Assembly (NCBI GenBank): GCA_012517995.1
Contig: JAAYTS010000144.1
Coordinates: 23,879-87,878, forward strand
DNA length: 64,000 nt
Direction: 5' to 3'
Origin: Clostridium sp.
Lineage (GTDB): Bacteria; Bacillota; Clostridia; Acetivibrionales; Acetivibrionaceae
The notes below the pieces were generated by a model that was not told where the DNA came from, did no database searches, and saw nothing but the letters and a program-made list of their open reading frames with translations. The translations under genes and the position numbers were made by a program. This document shows positions 29,076 through 42,396 of this stretch, piece by piece (positions within the stretch are counted from its first letter, which is position 1; each line of letters opens with the position of its first letter).

Positions 29076-29963
29076 CTACTCTATATTTTGTGTTTGTTCC
29101 CGTATTTTTTCCAACTCACTTTTGATTTCTATAACTTTTTTGGATACCATCAAATCATTTGCTTTTGAACCAATTGTATTTACTTCCCTATTCATTTCCT
29201 GAAGTAAAAAATCAAGCTTTCTTCCAATGGGTACATCCATTTCTAATGTATCCCTAAACTGGCTAATATGGCTGTTTAGGCGCACCAATTCTTCATCAAT
29301 ATTACATCTGTCAGCAAAAATAGCAATTTCCATCATCATTCTGTTCTCATCTATTACCTGTTGCTCTAATAACTCTTTTATTCTATTTTCTAATCTATAT
29401 TTATATTCTTTTACAATTTCGGGGCATCTTATGCTTATTTCCTTAATAATATTTTCAATTAAAAATGTCCTTTTAACTAAATCAGCCTTTAAGCCCTCTC
29501 CTTCAGCTTTTCTCATATCAATTAATGATTCTAAAGCACCATCTAAAGCTTCTGACAACAGTTCCCAAAGTTTCTTTTCATCTTGTTCTGCTTTCTCAAC
29601 TTTAATAACATCTGGAAACTTTGCTATTAATGATACAGATATATCATCCTTTAGTTCATATTTATCTCTTAAAAGTTCCATACTTTTTATATATGCTTTA
29701 ACAAGTCCCTCATCTATTGATATACTTTTAGAATCCTCTGAAAAATCATCAAAATTAATGTAAATATCTGCCTTACCCCGTGATATTACCTTTCCCACTT
29801 TTTCTCTTATCTTATCTTCTAAAAATGAAATTTGTCGTGGAATCTTTATATAAAGGTCACAATATCTATGGTTAACTGTTTTTATTTCAACTAAGAATTC
29901 CCTGCCATCTCCTTGGGATTTTCCCCGACCAAAACCTGTCATACTATAAACCATTTTTTTCAT
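29076..29963 (-). CDS. YicC family endoribonuclease-like protein
   Basis: MVYSMTGFGRGKSQGDGREFLVEIKTVNHRYCDLYIKIPRQISFLEDKIRE ... GRKLDFLLQEMNREVNTIGSKANDLMVS. Confidence 0.94.
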   Translation of the reverse strand: MKKMVYSMTGFGRGKSQGDGREFLVEIKTVNHRYCDLYIKIPRQISFLEDKIREKVGKVISRGKADIYINFDDFSEDSKSISIDEGLVKAYIKSMELLRDKYELKDDISVSLIAKFPDVIKVEKAEQDEKKLWELLSEALDGALESLIDMRKAEGEGLKADLVKRTFLIENIIKEISIRCPEIVKEYKYRLENRIKELLEQQVIDENRMMMEIAIFADRCNIDEELVRLNSHISQFRDTLEMDVPIGRKLDFLLQEMNREVNTIGSKANDLMVSKKVIEIKSELEKIREQTQNIE

Positions 29964-29970
29964 CCTCTTC

Positions 29971-30030
29971 TATATGGACTTAATATCTAGATATATATTC
30001 CATATGGGCTTTATATCTAAACATATACCT
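29971..30030. repeat. imperfect 30-bp tandem repeat upstream of yicC
   Basis: TATATGGACTTAATATCTAGATATATATTC followed by CATATGGGCTTTATATCTAAACATATACCT. Confidence 0.5.
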
Positions 30031-30152
30031 AAATATGTATAAATCTATGTTTTTAATTAATATTTTATAAATACCAAAATTTATACGTATTTTTCAATAC
30101 GTATTATAACACAACCTTTTTAAAGCTGCAAACAAAATAAATTACTATAAAC

Positions 30153-30524
30153 TTATCCTTCACAAACATTTTTTATTGCCTGTAAAACCCTGGATTTTTC
30201 AAAAGGCTTGACAACAAAATCCTTAGCCCCCATTTTTATAGCTTCAACAACCATGGATTGCTGTCCCATTGCAGAAACCATTATTATTCCTGTTTCCGGA
30301 CTATACTTTAATATTTCTTTTATAGCAGATATTCCGTCCATCTCAGGCATTGTAATATCCAATGTTATAATATCTGGTTTGTGAATTTTCACCTGCTCAA
30401 TAGCCTCATATCCATTGGAACCTTCTCCAACCACCTTGTAGCCTTCCACTTCTTCTATCATTTTCTTTAAAAGAGTGCGCATAAAAACAGCATCATCAAC
30501 TACAACAAATCTTAGATCATACAT
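30153..30524 (-). CDS. CheY-like response regulator
   Basis: VVVDDAVFMRTLLKKMIEEVEGYKVVGEGSNGYEAI ... PDIITLDITMPEMDGISAIKEI ... GAKDFVVKPF; single receiver domain. Confidence 0.93.
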   Translation of the reverse strand: MYDLRFVVVDDAVFMRTLLKKMIEEVEGYKVVGEGSNGYEAIEQVKIHKPDIITLDITMPEMDGISAIKEILKYSPETGIIMVSAMGQQSMVVEAIKMGAKDFVVKPFEKSRVLQAIKNVCEG

Positions 30525-31263
30525 AGCCCACATCTCCTAATTCATACATTAGTATTGATAAAACAACAATTCCAGCCGTTTCTGTTCTCAGTATTCTTGG
30601 TCCTAAAGAAATGATATTAAACTGATTTTTAAGTGCTAATTCTATTTCCTTGTCACAAAATCCTCCTTCAGGTCCTATAAAAATAAATACATCTTTAGTA
30701 TTTGATTTTTCCTTTAAAATACCCTTTATCCCTTGAGATTTTTCCTTTTCATAAGGTAATATTTTAAAGCCATTATTAGGAAGTGTATCTACTGCATCTT
30801 TAAAATTTATTGGATACTCTACTTTAGGAATAATTCCTCTATTACACTGTTTTGCTGCCTCCATGGAAATTCGGTTCCATCTTTGATGTTTCTTTTTATA
30901 ATTATCCTTTGAAATTTTAACAACTGTTCTTTCTGTAATAACAGGAACTATTTTTTTTACACCTAATTCTACTCCTTTTTGTATTATAAAATCCATTTTG
31001 TCAGACTTAGGTAATCCTTGAAAAAGAACTATATCCACAGGTGGTTCTGAAGCATTTTTACAAGAACTAATAATTTTAGTATCCACTGTAGAGGAATTTA
31101 TTTTTTCTATCTTTACATGATAGTCAATTCCTAAACCATCAGATACTATTATATTATCTCCACTCTTTAATCTCAATACTTTTTTTATGTGAACAACATC
31201 TTCACCTGTAATGGTAATTGAATCAGATGAAATGTTTTCACCATTTACAAAGAATTTGGACAT
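30517..31263 (-). CDS. rsmE: 16S rRNA (uracil-1498-N3)-methyltransferase
   Basis: FIFIGPEGGFCDKEIELALKNQFNIISLGPRILRTETAGIVVLSIL. Confidence 0.94.
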   Translation of the reverse strand: MSKFFVNGENISSDSITITGEDVVHIKKVLRLKSGDNIIVSDGLGIDYHVKIEKINSSTVDTKIISSCKNASEPPVDIVLFQGLPKSDKMDFIIQKGVELGVKKIVPVITERTVVKISKDNYKKKHQRWNRISMEAAKQCNRGIIPKVEYPINFKDAVDTLPNNGFKILPYEKEKSQGIKGILKEKSNTKDVFIFIGPEGGFCDKEIELALKNQFNIISLGPRILRTETAGIVVLSILMYELGDVGYV

Positions 31264-32186
31264 CTAAAAACAATCGCCACCCATTCTCCTAATTCTAGTA
31301 CTTCTTCACAGCTAAATGCTTTTTTTGTATACTCATCTATCACTTCTTGCTTTCTTTCCTTTATAATACCTGATGTAATAAAAATACCTTCTTCTTTTAA
31401 ATATGAAGAAATGTCACTAGAAAGTCCTATTATTACATCTGCAATAATGTTAGCCACAATTAAATCCGACTTTATTTTTTCTATATCAGTTAACACACCT
31501 TTTACAGCATGAATATTTTCAACTTTGTTTATTATAGAATTTTCCTTTGCAATCTTTACTGCTACTTCATCTATGTCAAGAGCTGTAATATGGGATGCTC
31601 CTAATTTAGAAGCAATTATTGATAAAATCCCAGTTCCACATCCCACATCAATAACTCTATCCCCTTTATTTATATACTTTTCCAATAGCACTGCACACAT
31701 GCTTGTAGATTCATGAGTACCTGTTCCAAAAGCCATACCAGGGTCAAGTTCAATAACTATTTCATCATCCTTTTTATTATAAACTTCCCAAGACGGCTTT
31801 ATTACTAATTTATCTGTAATATGAAATGGCTTGTAGTGTTTTTTCCACGATGTACTCCAGTCTTCTTCATCAACTTCAAAATATCCTGAAAATCCTTCTC
31901 CTATATCAAGAAAATTTTTAATAAAATGCAATTTCTCCTCTATCAAAGCCACTATTTTAGAAATATCCTTTTCCTGAGAAAAATAAGCTTTAATTACAAC
32001 AGTATTGCCTAAGGATTTTATAAATTCTTCATCAGCATAGTCTAAAGAATCCTGCCTTAAAATCTGTTTTTTTATATCATTTGGGTCTTCAATGGAAGAA
32101 CCTGCTGCACCTATAGAAGAAAGCATTTCACATATTGCATCCTGAGCTTCTTCAGTTGTCTTTATCACAATTTCATACCATTTCAT
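31245..32186 (-). CDS. prmA: ribosomal protein L11 methyltransferase
   Basis: LDPGMAFGTGTHESTSMCAVLLEKYINKGDRVIDVGCGTGILSIIASKLGA. Confidence 0.95.
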   Translation of the reverse strand: MKWYEIVIKTTEEAQDAICEMLSSIGAAGSSIEDPNDIKKQILRQDSLDYADEEFIKSLGNTVVIKAYFSQEKDISKIVALIEEKLHFIKNFLDIGEGFSGYFEVDEEDWSTSWKKHYKPFHITDKLVIKPSWEVYNKKDDEIVIELDPGMAFGTGTHESTSMCAVLLEKYINKGDRVIDVGCGTGILSIIASKLGASHITALDIDEVAVKIAKENSIINKVENIHAVKGVLTDIEKIKSDLIVANIIADVIIGLSSDISSYLKEEGIFITSGIIKERKQEVIDEYTKKAFSCEEVLELGEWVAIVFRCPNSL

Positions 32187-32216
32187 TATTTTTCCTCCAG
32201 ATAAAATCTTTAATTA

Positions 32217-33350
32217 CTACATTCCCAATGCACTTTTCATTTTATCAAAAAAACTCTTCCTCTGCTCATGAACTTCATCACCAATTAACTCTGCAAACTC
32301 TCTTAGCACACTTTTTTGTTTCTCGTTAAGCTTTCTGGGCACTTCCACATTTACAGTAAAATATTGATCTCCCTTTGAATTTGTTCTGGCAATGGGTGCT
32401 CCTTTTCCTTTTAGTCTAAATCTTGTACCTGTCTGGGTTCCTTCTGGAATAACAAACTTTTCTTTACCGTAGACAGTAGGTACCTCCAATTCTGCCCCTA
32501 GAGCCGCCTGAGCAAAAGTAATAGGTATTTCACAAAAAATATTATTCCCTTGACGAATAAATATTGGGTGAGACTTTACCTTAACTGTAAAATAAATATC
32601 TCCAGCTGGTCCTCCATTAGAACCAGGTTCTCCAGCACCTCTTAAAGGAATGGTCTGACCATCTGAAATTCCCGCTGGAACTTTTATTTTTAATCTTACA
32701 GTTTTTTTCACTCTTCCTCTTCCATTACACATTTCACAAGGATTTGTGATAATCTTTCCCTCTCCATGGCACACATCACAAGTTTTAATGTTTACAAAAT
32801 GTCCAAATGGTGTTCTTTGCTTATATTGAACCTGACCTGTACCTGCACACTGCTGACATGTTGTGGGCTTGCTTCCAGCCTTTGAACCACTTCCATCACA
32901 TTTTGGACATATATGCATTTTATTTATAGGAACTTCTTTTTCAACTCCAAATATGGATTCTTCAAATGTTAATTCCATTGCAAAGTGTAAATCAGCACCC
33001 TTTTGAGGACCTCTTCTGGTTCTGGTTCTTCCTCCAAACATGGAGCTTCCAAAAAATGTCTCAAATATATCTCCAAAATCAAAATCACTAAAGCCGCCAC
33101 TAAAGCCACCAAATCCACCTGCGTCATTAGATACATGACCAAATTGGTCATATTGGGCTCTCTTTTGAGAATCACTTAATACCTCATATGCTTCAGCAGC
33201 TTCTTTAAACTTGGCTTCGGCAGTTTTATCATTGGGATTCATATCAGGATGATACATCTTTGCCAGTTTTCTATATGCTTTTTTTATATCGGCATCAGAT
33301 GCATTTCTATCAACCCCTAAAACTTCGTAGTAATCCCTTTTATGAGCCAT
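32217..33350 (-). CDS. dnaJ: chaperone DnaJ
   Basis: J domain [33 protein letters not shown]; Gly/Phe region; CxxCxGxG zinc-finger repeats. Confidence 0.97.
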   Translation of the reverse strand: MAHKRDYYEVLGVDRNASDADIKKAYRKLAKMYHPDMNPNDKTAEAKFKEAAEAYEVLSDSQKRAQYDQFGHVSNDAGGFGGFSGGFSDFDFGDIFETFFGSSMFGGRTRTRRGPQKGADLHFAMELTFEESIFGVEKEVPINKMHICPKCDGSGSKAGSKPTTCQQCAGTGQVQYKQRTPFGHFVNIKTCDVCHGEGKIITNPCEMCNGRGRVKKTVRLKIKVPAGISDGQTIPLRGAGEPGSNGGPAGDIYFTVKVKSHPIFIRQGNNIFCEIPITFAQAALGAELEVPTVYGKEKFVIPEGTQTGTRFRLKGKGAPIARTNSKGDQYFTVNVEVPRKLNEKQKSVLREFAELIGDEVHEQRKSFFDKMKSALGM

Positions 33351-33437
33351 CCAATCAACTCCTCTGAATTAATCCTTCTTTTCATATATAATCCAAGTTA
33401 TTTTTATAACTTGGATTATATATGCTATAAAACCTAT

Positions 33438-35345
<1,908 letters not shown>

Positions 35346-35365
35346 TTAGTTGCGTTATCTTCTCT

Positions 35366-35974
35366 TTAGTTAGCAACTTTAACCATGCTATACCGTATTA
35401 CTTTGTCTTTACATTTATAGCCTTTTTGTAATTCTTCAACAATTATGTTTTCTCCAAAGGAATCATCTTCCACATGCATAACAGCATTATGCTTGTTTGG
35501 ATCAAAGGCACTGCCGACTCCCTCTATTTCAGTGACCTCTAGTTTTCCCAACACTTCTTTAAACTGCTTATAGATTAAGTTAATACCTTCTGCTAATGTT
35601 TTAGAGTCTGCACCTTTATCTAATGCCTCAACGGCCCTTTCAATATTATCTATCACAGGCAAAAAAGCCTTTACCACGTCAGTTAAGGCACTATCATATA
35701 TTCCAACTTTTTCCTTTGCAGTTCTCTTTTTGTAATTATCAAACTCTGCAGCCACCCTTTGAAACATATTTATATACTCTTCACACTGTTTTGATTTTTC
35801 ATCAAACTTAGCCTTTAACTGATCAACTTTCTCTGAATTATCATCTGACTCTTCATTAACTACAGTATCTTTTTTTACTGTTTCTTCTACAGCTTCCTCT
35901 ACAGTTTCTTTTACATTGGCTTCATTATTTTTTAATTCTTCGTTTTTGCCATGTAAGTTTTTATCTCTAGTCAT
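35366..35974 (-). CDS. grpE: nucleotide exchange factor GrpE
   Basis: FQRVAAEFDNYKKRTAKEK ... GVGSAFDPNKHNAVMHVEDDSFGENIIVEELQKGYKCKDKVIRYSMVKVAN. Confidence 0.96.
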   Translation of the reverse strand: MTRDKNLHGKNEELKNNEANVKETVEEAVEETVKKDTVVNEESDDNSEKVDQLKAKFDEKSKQCEEYINMFQRVAAEFDNYKKRTAKEKVGIYDSALTDVVKAFLPVIDNIERAVEALDKGADSKTLAEGINLIYKQFKEVLGKLEVTEIEGVGSAFDPNKHNAVMHVEDDSFGENIIVEELQKGYKCKDKVIRYSMVKVAN

Positions 35975-36058
35975 TTGAACACTGGCACCTCCTTATATTT
36001 AAAATTCATTTGTAAAAGCTCAATTAATTGTATATAAAATAAAAACTTCAATGATATA

Positions 36059-37123
36059 TTAAATATTTTCTTCATTTTCTCCAATTAGTTTTCGAATTTC
36101 TTCATTTGCCTTTTTTCTCATATAGTTCATAGCAGCCAGTACCTTTGAATACTCCATACGTGTAGGACCTATTACTCCAACCGTCCCTACCACAACATTT
36201 CCTAAACTATATGTGGTGGTAACAAGACTGCAATCCTTCATTTCTATAATTTTATTTTCTTCTCCAATGGTAACTTTAATATAGTCACCTTGTTTATAAA
36301 CACTATTAAGAATCTTCCTTAGAACATCCTTAGCATCCATAAAATTTAAAAATTCCCTTGCCCTCACAACATCGCTAAACTCTGGATGATTAAGCATATT
36401 AATTGCACCATCAAGATAAATTTCAGGATAATCAATTTGATTTATACAATGGGTTACACCATTTAATACAGGATGCAAAACACTGCTGTCATTTCCCAAT
36501 AACAGTTCTATTTCTTTTATAACAGACGCATTTATATTATCTATAGTAAGGCCTTTTAATTTATCATTAAATATATTAGAAACAGTTATTAAATGTTCTG
36601 GAAGAACTGTTTCAGGAATATTTATTATTCTGTTTTTTATAACTCCTGCATTTGTTAAAACCACAATAAGAGCTTTTCCCTTTTCAACAGGCACTATCTG
36701 CACAGTTTTTAATATACTGTTTTGTTTTCCAGGAGTTGAAGCCATAGATGCATATTTGGTAATTTGTGACATAATAACAGATGCCCGTTTTAAAAGCTGA
36801 CTTAATTCATTTATCTGTGTTTCCATTGCATCTTTTATACTGTATATTTCTTCATCAGTAAGCTCACTAAACTCCATAAGCTGATCTACATAAAAACGGT
36901 AACCTTTATCTGAGGGAATTCTTCCAGCTGAAGTATGTGGCTGGGTTAAATATCCCATATCTTCTAAATCAGCCATTTCATTCCTTATTGTTGCAGAACT
37001 TAAACCAAGTCCATGTTTTCTTGCAAGTGTTCTTGATCCAATTGGCTCTGCAGTACTGATGTAATCGTCGACAACAGCATGTAATATGCTTTTTTTCCTA
37101 TCGTCCAAAAACATCTGCATCAC
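36059..37123 (-). CDS. hrcA: heat-inducible transcription repressor HrcA
   Basis: ILHAVVDDYISTAEPIGSRTLARKHGLGLSSATIRNEMADLEDMGYLTQPHTSAGRIPSDKGYRFYVD. Confidence 0.97.
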   Translation of the reverse strand: MMQMFLDDRKKSILHAVVDDYISTAEPIGSRTLARKHGLGLSSATIRNEMADLEDMGYLTQPHTSAGRIPSDKGYRFYVDQLMEFSELTDEEIYSIKDAMETQINELSQLLKRASVIMSQITKYASMASTPGKQNSILKTVQIVPVEKGKALIVVLTNAGVIKNRIINIPETVLPEHLITVSNIFNDKLKGLTIDNINASVIKEIELLLGNDSSVLHPVLNGVTHCINQIDYPEIYLDGAINMLNHPEFSDVVRAREFLNFMDAKDVLRKILNSVYKQGDYIKVTIGEENKIIEMKDCSLVTTTYSLGNVVVGTVGVIGPTRMEYSKVLAAMNYMRKKANEEIRKLIGENEENI

Positions 37124-37130
37124 TCCTTTG

Positions 37131-37157
37131 TTAGCACTCTATTTAGTTGAGTGCTAA
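37131..37157 (-). promoter_or_regulatory. CIRCE operator upstream of hrcA-grpE-dnaK-dnaJ
   Basis: Exact TTAGCACTC-N9-GAGTGCTAA. Confidence 0.97.
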
Positions 37158-37212
37158 TTCTATTTTAAAAATACCATCGTAATTTTCTTTTGTCAAGATG
37201 TTTTATACCACT

Positions 37213-38355
37213 CTATTCTAATAAAAATTCCATAAACACTTGATTTGCCAAGTCTAACCCCAAAGATGTAAGTTTTAACATATTACCATCTATTCTAATA
37301 AGATTTCTTTTTATAAGATTTTCTATCTCTTTATTATATACCTCAAATATTTCCATTTTAAACTTGTTTTTAAAATCTTCTAAACAGATGCCCTCTGTCA
37401 GCCTAAGCCCTAATATCATATATTCTGAAATTCTGTCTTCTTTCTCTATTAACTGTTGATTTTCCAAAATAGATATATCTTTATTTACATTATTTACATA
37501 TTTGTCTAAACTAACTATATTATTATATCTTATATTGTCAAAAAATGAATGAGAACCTGCTCCTATTCCAATGTATTCTAAATTTTTCCAATACACAAGA
37601 TTGTGTCTGCACAAAAAACCCTCTTTAGAAAAATTAGATATCTCATAGTGCTGATATTTTTTCTTACTTAGCTTTTCTATTGCCATCCAATACATTTTTC
37701 TATCACAATCATCACCAACAGGTGTAATCTCACCTCTATTTAGCTTTTCTCCAAATACTGTTCCTTCCTCAATTTTAAGGCTATAACAAGACAGATGAGC
37801 TGGGCTGCATTTTATAACATACTCTAATGTTTCATTCCAATCATCTAAAGTTTGATGGGGTATCCCAAAAATAAGGTCTATATTGATATTTTTAAAGCCT
37901 GCCTTTAATGCCAGATTATACCCTGCATCAAACTCTTCTAAACCGTGAACTCTTCCTAATTTTTTTAACAATCTGTCCTGAACTGCCTGAAGTCCAATGC
38001 TAAGCCTGTTAATTCCACTTTTTATATATGTATCAAGCTTCTCATCTGTCAATGTTCCAGGGTTTGATTCTATTGTTACTTCCCCATCTTTATCTATATC
38101 AAAATTTTCATTTAATAATAACATCAATCTATATATATTATTTGAATCAACTACAGAAGGTGTTCCACCACCAATAAAAATGGTATTTATTTTGTAATGT
38201 TTTAACTTTTTTTGGTATTGGATTAATTCCTTTTCTAATGCATTAAAATATGCAGGAATAAGCTCATCCCTGCATGGAAAAGAATTAAAATCACAATAAT
38301 AACATTTTGACTTACAAAAAGGTATATGAATATATAAACTAATACTTTTTTTCAT
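37213..38355 (-). CDS. hemW: radical SAM heme chaperone HemW
   Basis: SLYIHIPFCKSKCYYCDFNSF; FIGGGTPSVVDSNNI; INRLSIGLQAVQDRLLKKLGRVHG. Confidence 0.93.
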   Translation of the reverse strand: MKKSISLYIHIPFCKSKCYYCDFNSFPCRDELIPAYFNALEKELIQYQKKLKHYKINTIFIGGGTPSVVDSNNIYRLMLLLNENFDIDKDGEVTIESNPGTLTDEKLDTYIKSGINRLSIGLQAVQDRLLKKLGRVHGLEEFDAGYNLALKAGFKNINIDLIFGIPHQTLDDWNETLEYVIKCSPAHLSCYSLKIEEGTVFGEKLNRGEITPVGDDCDRKMYWMAIEKLSKKKYQHYEISNFSKEGFLCRHNLVYWKNLEYIGIGAGSHSFFDNIRYNNIVSLDKYVNNVNKDISILENQQLIEKEDRISEYMILGLRLTEGICLEDFKNKFKMEIFEVYNKEIENLIKRNLIRIDGNMLKLTSLGLDLANQVFMEFLLE

Positions 38356-38388
38356 TTTTTACACCATTTCTCTTTATTCTGTCCTTTT

Positions 38389-40200
38389 TTAAGTATCCAA
38401 TTTAAGAACACTCATAAAAGCTTCTTGAGGAACTTCTACACTTCCCACTTGACGCATTCTCTTTTTACCTTCTTTTTGTTTTTCTAAAAGTTTTTTCTTA
38501 CGGCTAATATCTCCACCGTAACATTTAGCTAAAACATCTTTTCTGTATGCTTTTACAGTTTCCCTTGCAATTATTTTGCCCCCTATACATGCCTGTATAG
38601 GTATTTCAAATTGTTGCCTTGGAATTGTTTCTTTTAATTTTTCTGCAATTCTTCTCCCTCTAGAATATGCCTTGTCCTCATGAACAATAAAAGAAAGAGC
38701 ATCTACAACTTCACCATTTAGCATAATATCTAATTTTACAAGATCTGATTTTTCATATCCCATTAAATCATAATCTAGTGATGCATAACCCTTTGTCCTT
38801 GATTTTAACGCATCAAAAAAATCATATATTATCTCATTTAAAGGCATCTCATATGTTAGCATCACTCTACTGTCATCTATATAAGACATATCTTTATATA
38901 TTCCTCTTCTTTCTTGAGAAAGTTCCATAATATTTCCTACAAATTCTGTAGGTGCCATAATAGAAGCTTTTACAATGGGTTCTTCCATATATTCAATTTC
39001 TGTTACAGGAGGCATATTTGTTGGATTATCAATATCAAATACCTCACCGTTTTTCTTTTTCACCTTGTAAACAACACTTGGTGCTGTAGTAACCAAGTCA
39101 AAGTCATATTCCCGCTCCAATCTTTCCTGGATAATTTCCATATGTAAAAGTCCTAAAAAACCACATCTGAATCCAAAACCTAAAGCAATTGATGTTTCAG
39201 GTTCAAATATAAGTGATGCATCATTTAATTGAAGCTTTTCTAGTGCCTCTCTTAAATCCCCGTATTTTGAACCATCAGCAGGGTAAATACCACAAAACAC
39301 CATAGGGTTAACTTTTTTATAGCCTGGTAAAGGCTCAGATGCAGGATTGTCCAATAATGTAACAGTATCCCCTACTCTTGTATCTTTTACATTTTTAATG
39401 CTTGCCACAATATAGCCCACTTCTCCAGCTATTAAAGAATCACATGGAGTCATACCTCCTGGCCTTAAATAACCTAATTCAGTAACAATAAATTCTTTTT
39501 TGGTGTTCATCATTTTTATTTTATCGCCTACTTTGATAGTTCCTTCTTTTACCCTTATATACACAATTACACCTTTGTAGCTATCATAAAAAGAATCGAA
39601 AATTAACGCTCTTAATGGTTTATCTGGACTTTCAACAGGATAAGGCACTTTTTTGACAATTTCTTCAAGTACATCCTCTATGTTTATTCCATTCTTTGCA
39701 GATATTAAAGGAGCATCGGATGCCTCAAGTCCAATTACATCTTCTATTTCCTTTTTCACAAAATCAGGTCTTGCACTTGGTAAATCAATTTTATTTATTA
39801 CAGGAATTATTTCTAAATCATGTTCTAATGCAAGATAAACATTTGCTAAGGTCTGAGCCTCTATTCCCTGTGCAGCATCAACTACAAGAATTGCACCTTC
39901 ACATGCTGCCAAACTTCTTGACACTTCATAATTAAAATCCACATGCCCGGGAGTGTCAATAAGATTTAATATATATTCCTCTCCATCTTTAGCTTTATAT
40001 AACATCCTCACCGCCTGGGCTTTTATTGTAATACCTCTTTCTTTTTCTATATCCATATTGTCTAATATTTGGCTCTCCATCTCTCTTTGACTCAAAACGC
40101 CTGTAATCTCTAACATCCTGTCTGCAAGTGTAGATTTACCATGATCAATATGTGCAATTATACAAAAATTTCTAATTTTCTCTTGTCTTACATTTGGCAT
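38389..40200 (-). CDS. lepA: elongation factor 4
   Basis: [54 protein letters not shown]. Confidence 0.98.
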   Translation of the reverse strand: MPNVRQEKIRNFCIIAHIDHGKSTLADRMLEITGVLSQREMESQILDNMDIEKERGITIKAQAVRMLYKAKDGEEYILNLIDTPGHVDFNYEVSRSLAACEGAILVVDAAQGIEAQTLANVYLALEHDLEIIPVINKIDLPSARPDFVKKEIEDVIGLEASDAPLISAKNGINIEDVLEEIVKKVPYPVESPDKPLRALIFDSFYDSYKGVIVYIRVKEGTIKVGDKIKMMNTKKEFIVTELGYLRPGGMTPCDSLIAGEVGYIVASIKNVKDTRVGDTVTLLDNPASEPLPGYKKVNPMVFCGIYPADGSKYGDLREALEKLQLNDASLIFEPETSIALGFGFRCGFLGLLHMEIIQERLEREYDFDLVTTAPSVVYKVKKKNGEVFDIDNPTNMPPVTEIEYMEEPIVKASIMAPTEFVGNIMELSQERRGIYKDMSYIDDSRVMLTYEMPLNEIIYDFFDALKSRTKGYASLDYDLMGYEKSDLVKLDIMLNGEVVDALSFIVHEDKAYSRGRRIAEKLKETIPRQQFEIPIQACIGGKIIARETVKAYRKDVLAKCYGGDISRKKKLLEKQKEGKKRMRQVGSVEVPQEAFMSVLKLDT

Positions 40201-40307
40201 TTACTCATCCTCCTGTTATCTAAGGAAGTATAAATTAATATTTTTCATATCAACACATTATTATAGCATAACAAATACCATGTGAACAGGAAATTTTTAA
40301 GCATTTT

Positions 40308-40613
40308 TTAGTTATTCACATTCAAAGTCCTATTTAGCCACTCTGCGAGTCTGTTAAAATCTTCCTTTATGTAATTTGTGTTAAGATACAAGCTTTTATT
40401 AAAGATTATAATTTGATAGCATTCATCTTCTATTTTTTTTACAGCAAATAATTTAATGCCGTTTTCGCCATTCATAAGAGTATTTAATGAATAATCCACT
40501 GTAAGTATACCTGTAAAAATTATAATAAAGCACATTAAAGATATAAATATGCATTTTTTTCGTGCTATTCTTATAGCTCTGTATTTTTCTAATCTTTTCA
40601 TTTTATATACCAC
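40308..40613 (-). CDS. hypothetical single-pass membrane protein
   Basis: Basic N-terminus and one hydrophobic helix (CIFISLMCFIIIFTGIL); sits between lepA and spoIIP. Confidence 0.6.
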   Translation of the reverse strand: MVYKMKRLEKYRAIRIARKKCIFISLMCFIIIFTGILTVDYSLNTLMNGENGIKLFAVKKIEDECYQIIIFNKSLYLNTNYIKEDFNRLAEWLNRTLNVNN

Positions 40614-40700
40614 AACTTTTCTTTAGTGTTTTTTAGTATTTTTAGTATTTTTCTTTAGCATTATTTATTCAGTTCACAATAGTATTATCGCCAATTGAAC

Positions 40701-41930
40701 TTAGTTTAAAACTTCATTGATTACTTCAGCAAGATATTTGGTGCTCTCTAAACACTCGCTTATTAAATTTCCGTCCCCTCCAATTTCAATTATTAAGGCA
40801 CCATTAGATAAATGCTGGTTGTACCTGTACTTACTCATATAAATAGGTCTTGTAATGCCGGGATGCTTTTCATTTAACATGTTTTGAAGTGTTATCGCTA
40901 GTTTTAAATTTTCTTTCCATTGGGGGTGATCAGTGCCCACTACAAACATTATTTTAGCAACTTTTTTTCCATTTATTTCAGTTACTGTTCGTAACTTTTT
41001 CCCTTCTATTCCATCCCTATGAATATCTATTACAATTTGTATAGAAGGATAACTGGTTAAAATATTTGAAGCTGTATTTAAAGATCTTCCATAAGCACCT
41101 GTATCACTTGGATAGTTGTGTATCGTTGAATTATGTATAACTTCAATATTATATTTTTTTCTTAAAATCTGAGCTAGTTCCTCCCCTACCCTTACAACAT
41201 TATTTGTAGCATCTGTAGTTCTGTTGGGTATTCCAGTTTTTTCTAATTCTCCTAAATCTGTTATAAAACTTTCTGTAGTATGGGTGTGATAAATTAATAC
41301 TTTAGGTCCTCTTTTCTGGGAATTTAGCTTTAAAGGTGTTTCCATTATCTTTTCAATATCTATATCAAAATTGGTTTCACTGTTAGTAATTGCTATTTCA
41401 CCTATAGTTACTGCATTTTTTTCAGAATCACCTTTGTTGTCATTATCATCTTCTTCAACATTATATGTTATGCTGCTTTCTCTATTTTGAAAATCCTTTT
41501 CTAAATCTTCTTCTACATCTAAATCTGCAATATAAACATATGGTTTATAAATTTTATTATCTTCATTTAAATAAGCATTATATCCATTTATATAAAAGTT
41601 GTGAAAAAACGGGGACTGGGCGTTTAATACCGTTATAGGATATCCTAAATCAAAATGAAATATAGTCTTTATAATCCCTCTTAATTGCCCGGAAAATGAA
41701 AGGCTGATATTTCCACTGTTGTATATAGTTTCAATAACAGGCAAAGTACTGTTTAATGTACTTCTTAATATCTCAACATCCACACTTTCAATAATTTCAT
41801 TTTCTGAATTATAAAAAATATCTCCAAAGATTATACCTACTCTAATTGCTAATAAAAATGCTACAGATAAACATAAAATTTTTTTCACTATCAAAAGCTT
41901 TTTATAGCGTTTTTTTGCTTTAGCTCCCAT
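40701..41930 (-). CDS. spoIIP: stage II sporulation protein P
   Basis: VLIYHTHTTESF ... NVVRVGEELAQIL ... IQIVIDIHRDGIEG ... MSKYRYNQHLSNGALIIEIGGDGNLISEC. Confidence 0.93.
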   Translation of the reverse strand: MGAKAKKRYKKLLIVKKILCLSVAFLLAIRVGIIFGDIFYNSENEIIESVDVEILRSTLNSTLPVIETIYNSGNISLSFSGQLRGIIKTIFHFDLGYPITVLNAQSPFFHNFYINGYNAYLNEDNKIYKPYVYIADLDVEEDLEKDFQNRESSITYNVEEDDNDNKGDSEKNAVTIGEIAITNSETNFDIDIEKIMETPLKLNSQKRGPKVLIYHTHTTESFITDLGELEKTGIPNRTTDATNNVVRVGEELAQILRKKYNIEVIHNSTIHNYPSDTGAYGRSLNTASNILTSYPSIQIVIDIHRDGIEGKKLRTVTEINGKKVAKIMFVVGTDHPQWKENLKLAITLQNMLNEKHPGITRPIYMSKYRYNQHLSNGALIIEIGGDGNLISECLESTKYLAEVINEVLN

Positions 41931-42024
41931 GTTTTTGTCCTCCGTTACTTACACTAAATTATCCCTCTTGTGTTTTTTAAATTTTTTATCAATAAAATAT
42001 ATTCGAATAATAATTTTTTTATTC

Positions 42025-42128
42025 TAGGACAAAATTAAAAGCATTGTTTGTTAAAATATTGTCACAAACAAAGTCAAAAGTTATAAAAGTAGGACTTATA
42101 TAGGACTAAAATTTTAAAATTCTAGGAC
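42025..42128. repeat. four TAGGAC direct repeats in the spoIIP / zinc-ribbon intergenic region
   Basis: TAGGAC at 42025, 42090, 42101 and 42123; start-to-start spacings 65, 11 and 22 bp. Confidence 0.6.
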
Positions 42129-42396
42129 TTGATTTGTTTATGGAAAAGTTATATAATGATAATACGTCCAAAAGAGAGTGTCAACATAGTGTTTCAAGTC
42201 TTAGTTTTCTTATTTTTACAATGCAACAAAGTGTTTATTATCACTTTATTTTGTGTCGATTAGTAGCTATTATGGTCGTTTGCTTTAAGTGTGTATCAAT
42301 TTATAATACAATGATTTTATCGTGGTTTAAATTCTGTAATAATTCCATTATTTAAATCTATAAACTAATAATATACTATTTAAAGGAGGAACTCTC

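Noticed and set aside
29227-29763. 178-aa plus-strand ORF
   Set aside because: Antisense to yicC with Ser/Ile-rich composition; reverse-complement artefact.
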